Both the position numbers and the translations under genes were made by a program. From Meghimatium bilineatum (lineage: Eukaryota; Mollusca; Gastropoda; Stylommatophora; Philomycidae), in NCBI GenBank assembly GCA_034231615.1, contig CM067306.1, positions 44,088,094-44,152,093 of the forward strand: DNA of 64,000 nt, in the 5' to 3' direction. Positions 37,455-47,653 of this stretch are shown piece after piece (position 1 is the first letter of the stretch; every line of letters starts with the position of its first letter). The notes under the pieces were generated by a model, which saw only the letters and a program-made list of their open reading frames with translations, was not told the DNA's origin and did no database searches.

Positions 37455-37545
37455 TCTGGAGCCTATGGCAGTGTAGTTAGAATGCCATTCTCAGACCATT
37501 GTGGTTCCGGGTTCAATCCACGGTTGGGACAGGATTTTTTCTTTG
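37455..37545 (+). mobile_element. Possible tRNA-derived SINE head
   Basis: TGGCAGTGTAGTTAGAATGCC (37466 on) resembles a tRNA A box, and GGGTTCAATCC (37509-37519) fits the B-box consensus GGTTCRANNC, about 30 bases downstream. A run of six T follows at 37534. The arms needed for a functional tRNA cloverleaf are not evident, so a tRNA-derived SINE head is more likely than a tRNA gene. No second copy was found in the window. Confidence 0.45.
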
Positions 37546-37861
37546 AGGTACAATCAAAATTCTTCATGTACTTGTTGCGGCATCTGCTATGGCAAAGCGG
37601 CCTTTATTTCCACAGCCCATAGAAAGTCTCCCTGCACTCCTTCACAGGTAAACATGCAGTAACAAAAGTTTAATGAAATGACGTCATATGCAGATCTTGT
37701 TGCTGAAATTCAAAATGGCTAATAGTAGCTGTGTGGAGATTCAAGGTTGCAATTCTTCTTCTTTTGTTCACTTGAAACATGTCTATATATGTAATTCTGA
37801 CTCCTTAATAAAACTCACTGTCTTTTGTAATTCATACAGAGGCCCATAGAGCTTTCATTCC
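37546..37861. other. Unassigned spacer, perhaps the SINE body
   Basis: Less AT-rich up to about 37640, which could be the body of the tRNA-like SINE; otherwise nothing recognised. Confidence 0.35.
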
Positions 37862-39548
37862 TGTGTTGTTTCCTATGGCCAATATGTCTGCCTCAGCGTT
37901 TCATACTTAGAACAATCTTGAAGTATATGATTGGTACTCTGTGCTGCGTGCCCACGTGTGCACATGACCGTGTTGCCAATCTTGAACTTTGTGTACATGT
38001 GACTTCGGAGTCGGTTGTGTCCTGTTCTGAGACGTAGAATTACAACTAGTTCTTTCTTATTGACTTGATCATCTGTTTTTTCTGATGGAAGGTGATTAGT
38101 ACATCTGGTTGGTCTTCGGCACACCTTCCTTAGTCAGATTATTCATCTCCTGGTATTCCACAGTGAGAGGGTATCAACTGCATGGTTACCCTATACTGGT
38201 AAGACAGTTCATTAAGTAGTTTTTGCAAGTCTGTTAAGTTTTCCAGACTGGAGAGCTTGAAGTACTGACCTTGCATCTGTCAGGAATACCATGGGCTGTG
38301 GGCCAGGATTGGAGTTCATCAGATTTTCAGTTGCTACCCTAATTGCCTGAATTTCTGCATCATAATTATTGCAGAATTTCCCTGTTGGTGTTCTGATCGT
38401 ATCTCCAGACGTGTGGATATTCTATATATACACCTGCACCTTCATTCCTCACTGCATTCTGTGCTGACCCATCTGTGTATACTCTGACCCATATATCTTG
38501 TGGATATTCCTCATCCAGGAAACAGGGCGGCTGTCCTTCGCTGCACACTGTTCTGTTCGTCCTAGCTTAGTATTCCTTTCACGTGGGTCTGAATGTATAT
38601 TGGCATTCCATGCCTTTCACTCCAAGTGGTTTGTTCTGGAACATACCTTAAGGTACTGTCAACTTCAGGTAGGTCTGTAAGTTGTCTATGGAGTCGTTTA
38701 GCTTGGTGGATAAAGCTGCTTCTTTTCAGTTGCTCCATTGCTAGATTTTGGAATCTTTCCTTCATTGGATGACTTGGAATACACTTAATCTTTGCTGCTT
38801 GTATTAGCACCTTTGTGTCTGCGTTTGCCAAGCGTTTGCATTCTTCCCATTTTCTGCATCTCTACTATGGGTGTTGATTTTATTGCTACCAGCATTATCT
38901 TGAGCGCCTGGCTTTGCACTTTATTTAGTTCTTGTAATGTGGTATTTGATGCAAGACACCACGCAGACACAACCATATTCCAGGTGTGGTCTTGCTGGTA
39001 CACTTATATTCCCACTGGCTCCCCATGTGGTTCCACTTAATTTTCTCAGGATAGCTAACTTCCTCCTGGCTTTTGTTTTTGTTTTGTTTATATGCTGCTT
39101 CCATGTCATCAAAAGTAACTCCAAGGTATGTGGGTTGTTTGTCTTCTTTCAAAAGCTCTCCATCTATTTTGATAACACCGGCTTTTTGTTTTGGTGAGAG
39201 GGTAAAGAGTGTAGTGCTGCACTTATCTGTGTTAATTAACACTGACACACCATCTATTTGTTCATAAGGTTACGGCTTCAATAGCTCTTTGTATTTGTTT
39301 AGTGGCAACTGTTGCATGTTCTTTCGTGCAACAGATCACCAAGTCATCAGCATACATTACAATTTGATCCTGTGTAGTAGTTCGGCAACTAGGTCATTGA
39401 TGTAAACCAAGAAAAGTGTGGGTGACAGGACTCCTCCCTGGGGGACTACATGACGCATTAGGACTTTCTTGCTCCTGCGACCATCCAAATGTACCCTGGC
39501 TTTTCTATTATGCAGGTATGCTTTTACCCATTTGTACATTCTTGAGCT
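37862..39548 (-). pseudogene. Family L LINE copy L2 (RT C-terminal half, RNase H, C-terminal motif)
   Basis: On the minus strand, in order: 'WVKAYLHNRKARVHLDGRRS' and 'VPQGGVLSPTLFLVYINDLV' (39535-39375), 'DKCSTTLFTLSPKQKAGVIK' and 'QPTYLGVTFDDMEAAYK' (39240-39080), 'LQELNKVQSQALKIML' (38935-38885), 'RSSFIHQAKRLHRQ' (38730-38690), RNase H 'VRVYTDGSAQNAVRNEGAGVYI' (38490-38425), and the C-terminal 'RLRTGHNRLRSH' and 'HILQDCSKYETLRQTYWP' (38040-37873). The order and residues equal the longer L1 copy. Multiple shifts break it; endonuclease and RT fingers are absent. Confidence 0.88.
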
Positions 39549-39711
39549 AATTTGAATCTAAATAAAAATAACTGAAGCTTGCAATGATTTAATGGTGTTT
39601 GTATTTTAAAGATTAGTTAATGCTAGAATTTAGGAGTTAAGGGGGAGGAGGGGGATTAGACTTAATGTTAGGACTAATTCTAATGCAAACCACTGAATTT
39701 ATTCATCTCTA

Positions 39712-39870
39712 GTTCTTCTTCTTCGTTCATTCTCAAACTCCTGCTGGATCTCCCTTACGCAGGACCATGGTCCTACTAGATTTCCAGCAGGATGTAGTCC
39801 AGAGAATGGAAATGCGTTGTGTTGCCGTTTTATTTGCGCCAGTGGCCTGACATATCTGTCTTTGGCATAA
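39712..39870 (-). mobile_element. SINE-like element, 3-prime partial copy
   Basis: Starts TTCTTCTTCTTCGTTCATTC (tail in reverse) and continues with CTCCTGCTGGATCTCCCTTA, TTTCCAGCAGGATGTAGTCC, GTTGCCGTTTTATTTGCGCC and GGCCTGACATATCTG. It shares most of its length with 14168-14325 and the 3-prime part with 12340-12624. Confidence 0.78.
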
Positions 39871-40854
39871 TCTCCAGTTCAAACGCACACACTCCGCAGA
39901 GGTCATCTGGTATGCCCAGCCATAACAGAAGCTGCAAATTTTCCTGAGTGACAGCCTTTAAAATTGAAATCAAGTGCCAACCTTCACATTTATTCATTGA
40001 TGATGTTTTACAGCGTTGCATTTCCTGCGAATTCGATCATTACAATAGTAGTTCAATGTCCTAGTATGTGTGCATACTCTCCCGTTGTCAAGTACTCCTC
40101 ATAACTGCAGCAATTGTACTGTGTCTTTGTCAGTCGAAGGCAAATTCCACATACATATGGCAGCCATTTTACTAAAGATATGTAGTGGAAGAGTGACATA
40201 ATGGAAATGTGACCCAAAAAAAATTGTGCATTCCATGATGAAATTAACAAGTTCTAAAAAAAATGAGAGCGAATTTTTTTAAATGAAAAAATAATAGTAA
40301 ATGCTACATGGACCCTTGATCCCATATTGTTTTGACAAATTAAATAAGTTGCAATATTTTTGTTAAAAAAGTATAAGCAACAACAAAACATTTTTTACAA
40401 ATTGTAATTATACTTTTTAAAATCAAACTTTTCAACTCTTTACTGATGTGTTGATTTTCTGTAACCATTTTCCTTTTCAATCTTTCTAATTTATGCACAC
40501 CATTTATCAACATTATGGTATATCAGATTAAATTTAAAAAATATGTGATGACATTTTTCTACTACTGAAAATTAATTGGTCCAAACCTAAAAAAAAAAAA
40601 AAACAAAGTTGAAAAAGCGTTAATGAGGTTAATGCATTTGTTTGCTTTTTCACTGAGATTTTCAATGCAGTCTTTTAGTATGTCTGTCTAGTTTTGCTCC
40701 ATGATGACATGATTATGATGATGATTATTGATGATAGAAATGGTGACGACAATGATGAAGATGACATGATGATGATGGTTGCTAAGATTGGGGTGGGACA
40801 AACATTGAAATAGATCAATTGATTTATTATAATGCTGGAGATGATGATGACATT
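39871..40854. other. Unassigned AT-rich spacer
   Basis: No gene recognised. A GATGAT-rich imperfect repeat lies at 40702-40775 and may be the tail of an unseen RTE-type insertion or a simple microsatellite. Confidence 0.4.
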
Positions 40855-41705
40855 GTGTTCACTGATGGATCTTTGCAGAGGAAAGTCTGCTGGGGTTTTC
40901 TAACTAGTGCGAGTGGTAGAGTCATATCTGAGTGCAGTGAAGCATAAGGAAAAATTGCATCCAGTATGAAGATGGAAATCAAGGTGATTACTGCAGCCCT
41001 CAAAGGGATCTCTAAGATTCTATTTCATAAGGCAGTTATCACATCAGACTCCCAGCCCATGCTACAAAAGATTCCAAATGGCATGTTTCATCACAAGCAG
41101 ATGGCATCTACAGTTACATCAAAACTCCAAGGTGACACATGGATCTAAGGCCCAGGACATGCTAGCATATGTGATAATGAGAGCAAACAGACTTGTAGTG
41201 AAAGCATCAATAAACAGAGTTGATAAAGGATAAGGGTGATGTGTTGAAACTGCTTCATGAGTGCTTGATGTAGACACAGCTATTAATGACATATCCAGGA
41301 TGAGAATTGGAGAATTCGGTATTCAGTGTGGTAGCAGTAAAATTGGATTTCCGCAGGCTACGTTACTAATACTAGCAAAATGATGTGAATAAGTTCTTGT
41401 TAAATGCTTTTTGATCAAAACGTCCATTTGTGTGTGTGTGTGACCTGTGATTAGAAAACTTCATGACACTGTTCCATGTTGCACCAGGAGTGATTATCAG
41501 GGATAAGTTTTGCTGCAGTTGTTACAAAGTATTGATTGCCTGCAGGGCAGAATGATAACAATGTTTAACCAGCAAGTCACATAAACCATCAGAATGCATA
41601 CCATACCCTTCGCCATGTGCTGGGGAGACTGAGCACCTACAGGTGTGCGAGGAGTGCAATGATATCAGCTCATAATCATAACTATATTTCCTCAGTCCCT
41701 TTTTG
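40855..41705 (+). pseudogene. Family K LINE RNase H and C-terminal fragment, copy K2
   Basis: RNase H is recognisable: 'VFTDGSLQRKVCWGFLTSAS' (40857-40916, first catalytic D), 'SMKMEIKVITAALKGI' (catalytic E), 'AVITSDSQPMLQKI' (second D) and 'GPGHASICDNERANRL' (fourth site). The C-terminal part includes 'CAGETEHLQVCEECNDIS' (about 41617-41668), a Cys/His cluster typical of I-like LINE C-termini. Stops interrupt it. It pairs with K1 at 19365. Confidence 0.72.
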
Positions 41706-42529
41706 TTAGACTATTCATTGTTCAAATGTAAACCTTCCCAAAAAAAAAGCAAAAAAAAGAAGTGAATCACTGAACAAAAATAACATATTAAATAATAAAA
41801 GAGAACAACGCTTCAAAAAATATGAAAAAATATCTTACTAGCATTCCATCAGGATCAACTGGTGGAGATATGGGTGAAATTTCTTCATTATTTACCTGAG
41901 GATAGAAAATTATTTTTCAATATAGAAAAGGTATATATTATGGTTTTAATGATAAAATATCAAGATGATGATGATAATGACAGTGATTATAGAACCTCGA
42001 GGAAGTATGAGTTTGTCACTCCTATCCCCTAAGCAAGGAATTTGAGTTTACCATTGAGTTTCAGGTAGGTATTTCTCATATACTCTATATGATGTGAAAG
42101 CTTAAGCTTGTCCCAGGTGACTTTAACTAAAAGTGACTGTAATATACAATGTTACAAGCTGTTGGGAGGGATGAGGTTTGTTGTAAGAGAAGAAGTAAGA
42201 TTTGGTGTAAATCTCAAAGTCTGCTACAGATAAAAAATTTAATACCTCCCAGCAATCCAGGCATGGGTTCTTTAGTAGGATTCATCATAGCAGAGAATAT
42301 GGGGTGGGATAGTGAACCTCGCACCCAACCTTAGTCATCTCTTATTCTTCATCATCTCTGATCAATTGTTAAACATCCAGTCCAATATTTGTCATGTTTA
42401 GAGTAGTTTGTTTTAGGTCATCTTGGGTTCCCCACAACTTGCTTTATAAAGAAGCTCCTGTGAACTAATTAATCCCTTCTTATGACATGTAAGGCAGGTG
42501 GCAGTGTTAATATTTCTTTTATCCCTTTG
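41706..42529. other. Unassigned spacer
   Basis: No gene recognised. Poly-A runs near 41741-41760. The frame at 42149-42334 has no known domain. Confidence 0.4.
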
Positions 42530-43362
42530 TATCCCATTAATACACAAGTGAGATATCATGATAAAGTAACATGGTTGTGACATCATGATAAAATAATTAA
42601 CACACATGAGGGATGTCATCATAAATTAAAACACAGGTGAGACATTCTGATAAGTAAGTAACACACAGGCGGGACATCATGATAAAGTAACATATGTCAG
42701 ACATCACAATAAAGCAAGTAGCACACACGTGAGACATTACGAAAAAGTAAATACACAGAGGTGAAACATCATGACAAAGTAAATAAAGCACAGGAGGGAC
42801 ATTATGATAAAGTAAGTAAGACAGAAGTGAGATGTCAGGATAAAGTAAGTAACACATTGAGGGATGTCATGATAAAGTAAAACACATGTGAGATATCAGA
42901 ATAAATAATATAAAACACAGGTGGAACATCATGATAAAGTAACACACAAGTAAGACATTAGAATAAAGTAAGTAACACACAGGAAGGACATCATGATAAA
43001 GTCAATAAAAAAACAGGTGAGATACCATGATAAAGTAAAACACAAGTGAGACATCAGAATAAAGTAAATAAAACATAGGTGGGATATCATGATAAAGTAA
43101 ATAAAACAAGGTGGGACATTATGATAAAGTAAGTAACCCATATGTGAGACATAAGGATAAAGTAACACACAGGAGGGGACACTATGACAAAATAATACAC
43201 AAATGAAATATCAGGATAAAGTACGTAACACACATATGAAACAATGATAAAGTAAGTAACACCAGAATAAAGTATATAAAACACAGGTGGGATATCATGA
43301 TAAAGTAACATACAAGTGAGACATCAGGATAAAGTAAGTAACACACAGGAGGGACATCTATT
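42530..43362. repeat. Minisatellite, unit about 29-34 bp
   Basis: About 25 diverged units built on GATAAAGTAAGTAACACACAGG..GACATCAT. Units of about 29-30 and 32-33 bp alternate irregularly, the shorter lacking the GTAAGTAA step. On the minus strand the units read as repeated Tyr/Phe/Met/Ser/His strings, which are by-products. It continues after an inserted LINE fragment at 43591-43775. Confidence 0.92.
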
Positions 43363-43590
43363 TTGTCTATTGTCTTTCCCCAGGTGGTTTGTGATCGACT
43401 CTTGCCATTAAGCGTGGGGGTGATTGGAGCTCGAGCTTGCGTTCTAAAGCCAGATGTGTCGCATCAGCTGTGCTATGACCGTGTCTGTTCAGGATGTCCC
43501 TGACATTTTCTATCCATCTTTTCCATGGTCTTCCTCTGGCTTTGTACCCTGATCTCATTTGGTTATATGCTTGTACGGATATAAGCATGT
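43363..43590 (-). pseudogene. RTE-like family N C-terminal fragment inside the minisatellite
   Basis: A minus-strand frame reads 'QMRSGYKARGRPWKRWIENV' and 'LNRHGHSTADATHLALERKL', the C-terminus of an RTE protein, ending near GGAAAGACAATAGACAAAAT. The same end lies at 7800-7905. It interrupts the minisatellite, so it inserted after the array formed. Confidence 0.8.
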
Positions 43591-43775
43591 GTGGAGGGAC
43601 ATCATCATAGAGTAATATGCAAGTGAGACATCAGGATAAACTAAGTAACACACAGGAGGAATGTCATGATAAAGTAACACACAGGAGGGACATCATGATG
43701 AAGTACATTGCAAGTGAGTCATCAGAATAAAGTAAGTAACACATAGATGAAACGTAAGGATAAAGTAAGTAAAAA
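43591..43775. repeat. Minisatellite, continuation
   Basis: Five or six further units (..AGGATAAACTAAGTAACACACAGG..) of the same array as 42530-43362. Confidence 0.9.
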
Positions 43776-44264
43776 TCATTTTAAAAATGCCTGGTTTCAA
43801 CATCATCCCGGATTCTCAGCATATTATGCAAAGATTGTTGTGTTGTCAAATTGTCTACACATTGGTCTCAGAAAGAATTAGAAATGATTTATGACTTGGT
43901 ATGACTTGCTGCCAAATGCCACAATGACTATGTAACAGCAATAGGAACATTTTTAACAAACTTCAGAAACCAAAGAAGGCTTCACGTATCCTGTAATATG
44001 GCTCATGGGGCTAATTATGTTCTTTATATTCAATATCTCTTTGTTTTATTGAGAATAATTAATATGGATTTCAGTGGACTCTACTCTGTGTGATCCAGTC
44101 TGATTTGTTTCCAGTAAAGATTTGTATATTTCCTATTTGTAGTTATTGATATTTTTTATCTTTTCAGTGTGGATTTTATTTTTTCAGCTGTACTTGTTAT
44201 TCCTACCTTCATGTTCTGGCTCTTGCACATGCCTATAACCTTTCTCTTAATTTCTTAATATGTT
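43776..44264. other. Unassigned spacer
   Basis: AT-rich, no gene recognised. Confidence 0.4.
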
Positions 44265-45960
44265 CCCAGGTAACTTGAATCAGAACCCATCATAGAAGTA
44301 GTACATTGGGCGATTAAAAACTTAAAAAATGGCAAGTCACCAGCATGCAATGAATTGGTTGCTGAATTGATACAAGCAGGAGAACCCAGCATCCAAGTCT
44401 GTCATGCCCTGTGTTAAAACCTTGAAAGCGAAATATGGCAAAAAGATTGCGAATGATCAGTGTATAAACAATGACTTCCAAATAAAGGCAATTTGAAACA
44501 AAAGGCAAATTACACAACAATTACACTTATCAGCTATACCAGCAAGATACTTCTCAAGATAATCATGATAAAAATAAAACAACATATGGAAAGAGAAATC
44601 AATATGGTTCAGGCAGGTTTTAGCAGAGATACCTAGCGATCACATCTTCAACAGGAGAAATATAATAGACAAATGCAGAGAGTTCACTGCAGAACATACA
44701 CCTGTTTCATAGACTACTCAAAGGCATTTGACTGTGTAACACCAGAAATTATGGAACATAATGAAAGAATTGGTTTCCCAAACCATCTCATTGCTCATTA
44801 AATTGCTTTATCATGAATAACAGGCTTCTGTCCATTTTGAGGGAGAAACATCTGATTGGTTTGAGGCCCAAAAAGGAGTCAGACAGGGATGAATCCTCTA
44901 ACTACACCAGCTCAACATATACACAGAAAACATCATGCAAAATGTACGAGAAGACACACCTTGTGAAGAGTTTCAACCCTTAATATCACAGACATGATAT
45001 ACCAGAAATTAGGTATGCAGATGACACCACACTAATATCAAGGAGCCCCACAGGTTGTAAACATATGATTATGTCCGTCAAACTTCACAGTGAAGCACAA
45101 AATCTTTTCCTCAATGCAAAATAAAGATACAAATAATGCATATCAGCAGAGATGAACTGACAACAATGAAATGACTACAATAGTCATTGACAAAGAATAA
45201 CTAGAAAATGTCTGTAACTTTGAAAATCTTGGGTAAACCATCAACACCACAGGAGATTGCTCTGCAGAGATCAGAAAGAGTTAGCAATGGCCTTGTGTGT
45301 GTTCATTCATCACAAGTGATGATGATCATTTGCTACATCCTCTTTTGAAAATTCAGTTAGAATTATGTCCATACCCAATAGTCTGTAGATGAATAATAAG
45401 CCCTATTCAAGCTGTAAATGTCCTTGGACAGTTCAGGCATGGAATGACCACTGTAGATTCATTTAAAAGGCCGTACAAAAAACATCACAGTGGAAAAATC
45501 TATGGCAAGGGACAAGCAGAAAAACAAAGTTACAATTATTAAGAAGCTACATCTTTCCAGTGGCAACATATGGTTGTGAGATCTGGGCAATGACATTTGC
45601 AATGGGGAAAAAATATTGGCATTCACAATTAAATGTTATAGAAAGGTCCTTAAAGTAGCATGGACATAAAGACAAACCAATGCAGATGTCTGCAAAGACC
45701 TGAACACAGAAGAAGAATGGCTACTCAAAACTATCAAAAAATACAAACATATTTTCGACACATAAAAAGACAATGGTTTAGAAAGATTAATCATGGAGGG
45801 AAAAATTCAGGGAAAGAAAACAAGAGGCAGACCAAGACTACGATGGAAACAAGACATCGAAGACCTTCTGAACATGACACTAGAAGAGGCTGGGCAACTT
45901 GCACAGAACTGAGAGGTTTACAGAGTCGCAGTGAGGGCATTTTGTACAGGACACCTCACA
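44265..45960 (+). pseudogene. RTE-like family F LINE copy F1, RT to C-terminus
   Basis: A heavily decayed RTE-type protein: 'EPIIEVVHWAIKNLKNGKSP' and 'NELVAELIQAGEPSIQ' (44280-44395), 'TCFIDYSKAFDCVTPEIME' (44700-44757), 'TGLQ'/YADD remnants near 45010-45060, 'VIDKE..LENVCNFENLG' (45183-45233), 'FTIKCYRKVLKVAW' (45620-45662) and 'GKKTRGRPRLRWKQDIEDLL' (45810-45870), then 'EEAGQLAQN'. Unrelated sequence near 45300-45480 separates the RT from the C-terminal part. More than ten stops and shifts are present. The minus-strand copy F2 shows the same order. Confidence 0.8.
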
Positions 45961-46074
45961 TAGGTTCCTCTGACCAATTTGTGAAGTATAACATTCAAAC
46001 AGGTCTGCTCCTTTTATTTTATACATGATATGCCAGGTGAGGTCTGTGCTCTAGAGTTGAGTGATTGAGAGACT

Positions 46075-46235
46075 ACAATAAAATTTTGCTCCATATAGTA
46101 AGTAAATATTGAAAAAATATACATATAAAAAGGGGGTGATCAATGTTTCGACCAAAATGTATTTATCAAGAAAAGGACCAACGAACACAGAATAGAACCA
46201 AAAAATCAAACAGAGACTACATGTAACAATAAAGT
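46075..46235 (-). mobile_element. PLE-like terminal fragment
   Basis: On the minus strand it reads CTTGATAAATACATTTTGGT followed by CGAAACATTGATCACC, the same layout as the terminal motif of the PLE at 62.4 kb (..GGCCTATTGGTCCGAAATGTC). It resembles the degenerate stem and GAAA core of PLE hammerhead motifs. It lies just upstream of a family E copy. No coding part. Confidence 0.45.
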
Positions 46236-46910
46236 GATTTTATAAAAACCATGATAATCAGCAAAGACACAGAAGAACAAGGAGGTAAACATAAACATAC
46301 AGGGAGAGAAACTACAGCAAGTAAAACAGTATCAATATCTTGGACATATAGTCACAAATGATGGCAGATGTGAAACAGAAGTTAAAAGGAGAATAGGAAT
46401 GGCTAAAAGTACCTTCAATGACATGAAGAAATTATTAATATCTAAACAAATTACAAACAAGTTAAAAATGAGAACTATAAAATGCTACATCTATTCCATA
46501 TTAATGTATGGCTCAGAAACATGGACACTTAATAAACAATTAGAAGACAAAATTGATGCCTTTGAGATGTGGGTATATAGAAGAATAGGGAGAACATCAT
46601 GGAAAAAGAAGAAAACAAATCAAGAGGTGCTAAAGACACTTAATATGAAGAAAGAACTACTAAGAGAAATAAAGTGCACATAAAATACTTTGGACACATT
46701 AAAAGACATGACACCTTATTGAAGACCTTACTTGAGGTTAAAGTCAAAGGTAAGTGAGCAAGAGGTAGGCTAGAGATATAAGTGGGAGATTAACATCACA
46801 CGATGGACAGTTTACAATCTAGCAGAGTGCACCACCAAGACAAGAGACAGGAGATACGTTGCAGCCAACCTTCGTTGCGGAGATGGCACTTAATGATGAT
46901 GACAATATAC
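46236..46910 (+). pseudogene. RTE-like family E LINE copy, longest in the window
   Basis: From 'QQVKQYQYLGHIVTNDGR' (46315-46368) through 'EVKRRIGMAKSTFNDMKKLL' and 'YIYSILMYGSETWTLNKQLE' (46489-46545) to 'AFEMWVYRRIGRTSWK', 'NQEVLKTLNMKKELLREI', then after a shift 'KYFGHIKRHDTLLKTLLE'. The untranslated end includes AGCAAGAGGTAGG, CACACGATGGACAG, CCAACCTTCGTTGCGGAGAT and GGCACTTAATGATGATG. It supplies the reference for the shorter E fragments. The RT catalytic core is not included. Confidence 0.85.
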
Positions 46911-47089
46911 AGTATACAGATCTAGAAAATAACATAGATCAAGATAGTAGTATAGACAAATAGAGCCCAATGGTATTAATATTCAGCATGCATGTTTTCC
47001 GAGATATTGGTAATGTTCTACTTATTGTAATATCTCCATGTATTTATGTTTAGAACCTGTTCTTCTGTGACTTTGCTGAATAATTTTTG

Positions 47090-47640
47090 TTATTTGTATT
47101 TTTGTATCCAGTCCATATTCTTTACTTGATTTATCGACTTATCTATTAGTCTTCGTAGTTCATGTTCACTTTCTGCTAAAAGAACAGTGTCATCTGCATA
47201 TCTCAGATTGTTTATTATTTTCCCACCGATCTTGAGTCCTGACATTATTTCTATATGTTTGAAGATATTCTCTGTGCAGATATTAAATAGGCTGGGTGAT
47301 AAATACATCCTTGTCTTACTCTTCTCATTTCTATTAATGGTGAGTAGCTGTTTTCCCACCTTATTGATGTAGAAGAAATAGGCATTGATGGAAAAGACAT
47401 CAGACTGATTAGAAATATATATTGGGAACAGTCCCAATATATATTTCTAATCAGTCTGATGTCTTTTCCATCAATGCCTATTTCTTGAAGACATTCAATT
47501 AATTTTGAAATTGTTTTTCTACTTCCAGTCATAATGGCGTAAATAGCAAATTGTGTTTTTGTGTGACACCATCAACATCACTTGAAAGATGGATTATTTC
47601 GTTATTTCGTCTAGGATGTGGCGTTAGTTCTTTTGACTCA
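47090..47640 (-). pseudogene. RTE-like LINE RT fragment with internal foldback
   Basis: A minus-strand frame reads 'LIECLQEIGIDGKDIRLIRN' (47500-47440), then after the foldback 'CTENIFKHIEIMSGLKIGGK' and 'NNLRYADDTVLLAESEHELR' (47220-47160). The YADD core is intact. Part of the sequence is duplicated in inverted orientation at 47373-47486. Frameshifts are present. It ends next to A5. Confidence 0.78.
47373..47486. repeat. Perfect 55-bp inverted repeat (foldback), 4-base spacer
   Basis: Bases 47373-47427 are the exact reverse complement of 47432-47486, separated by ACAG. The repeated piece is the RT segment encoding EIGIDGKDIRLIRNIYW. The perfect match implies a very recent or continuously corrected palindrome. 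Confidence 0.95.
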
Positions 47641-47653
47641 TCAAGATCTTGGC

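Noticed and set aside
42597..43311. Minus-strand frames with repeated Tyr, Met, Ser, His and Cys strings
   Set aside because: They follow the minisatellite unit and change frame with each unit length; no protein family fits.
42530..43775. CRISPR-like regularly spaced repeat
   Set aside because: Units are contiguous and diverged with no unique spacers, and the sequence is eukaryotic; it is a minisatellite.
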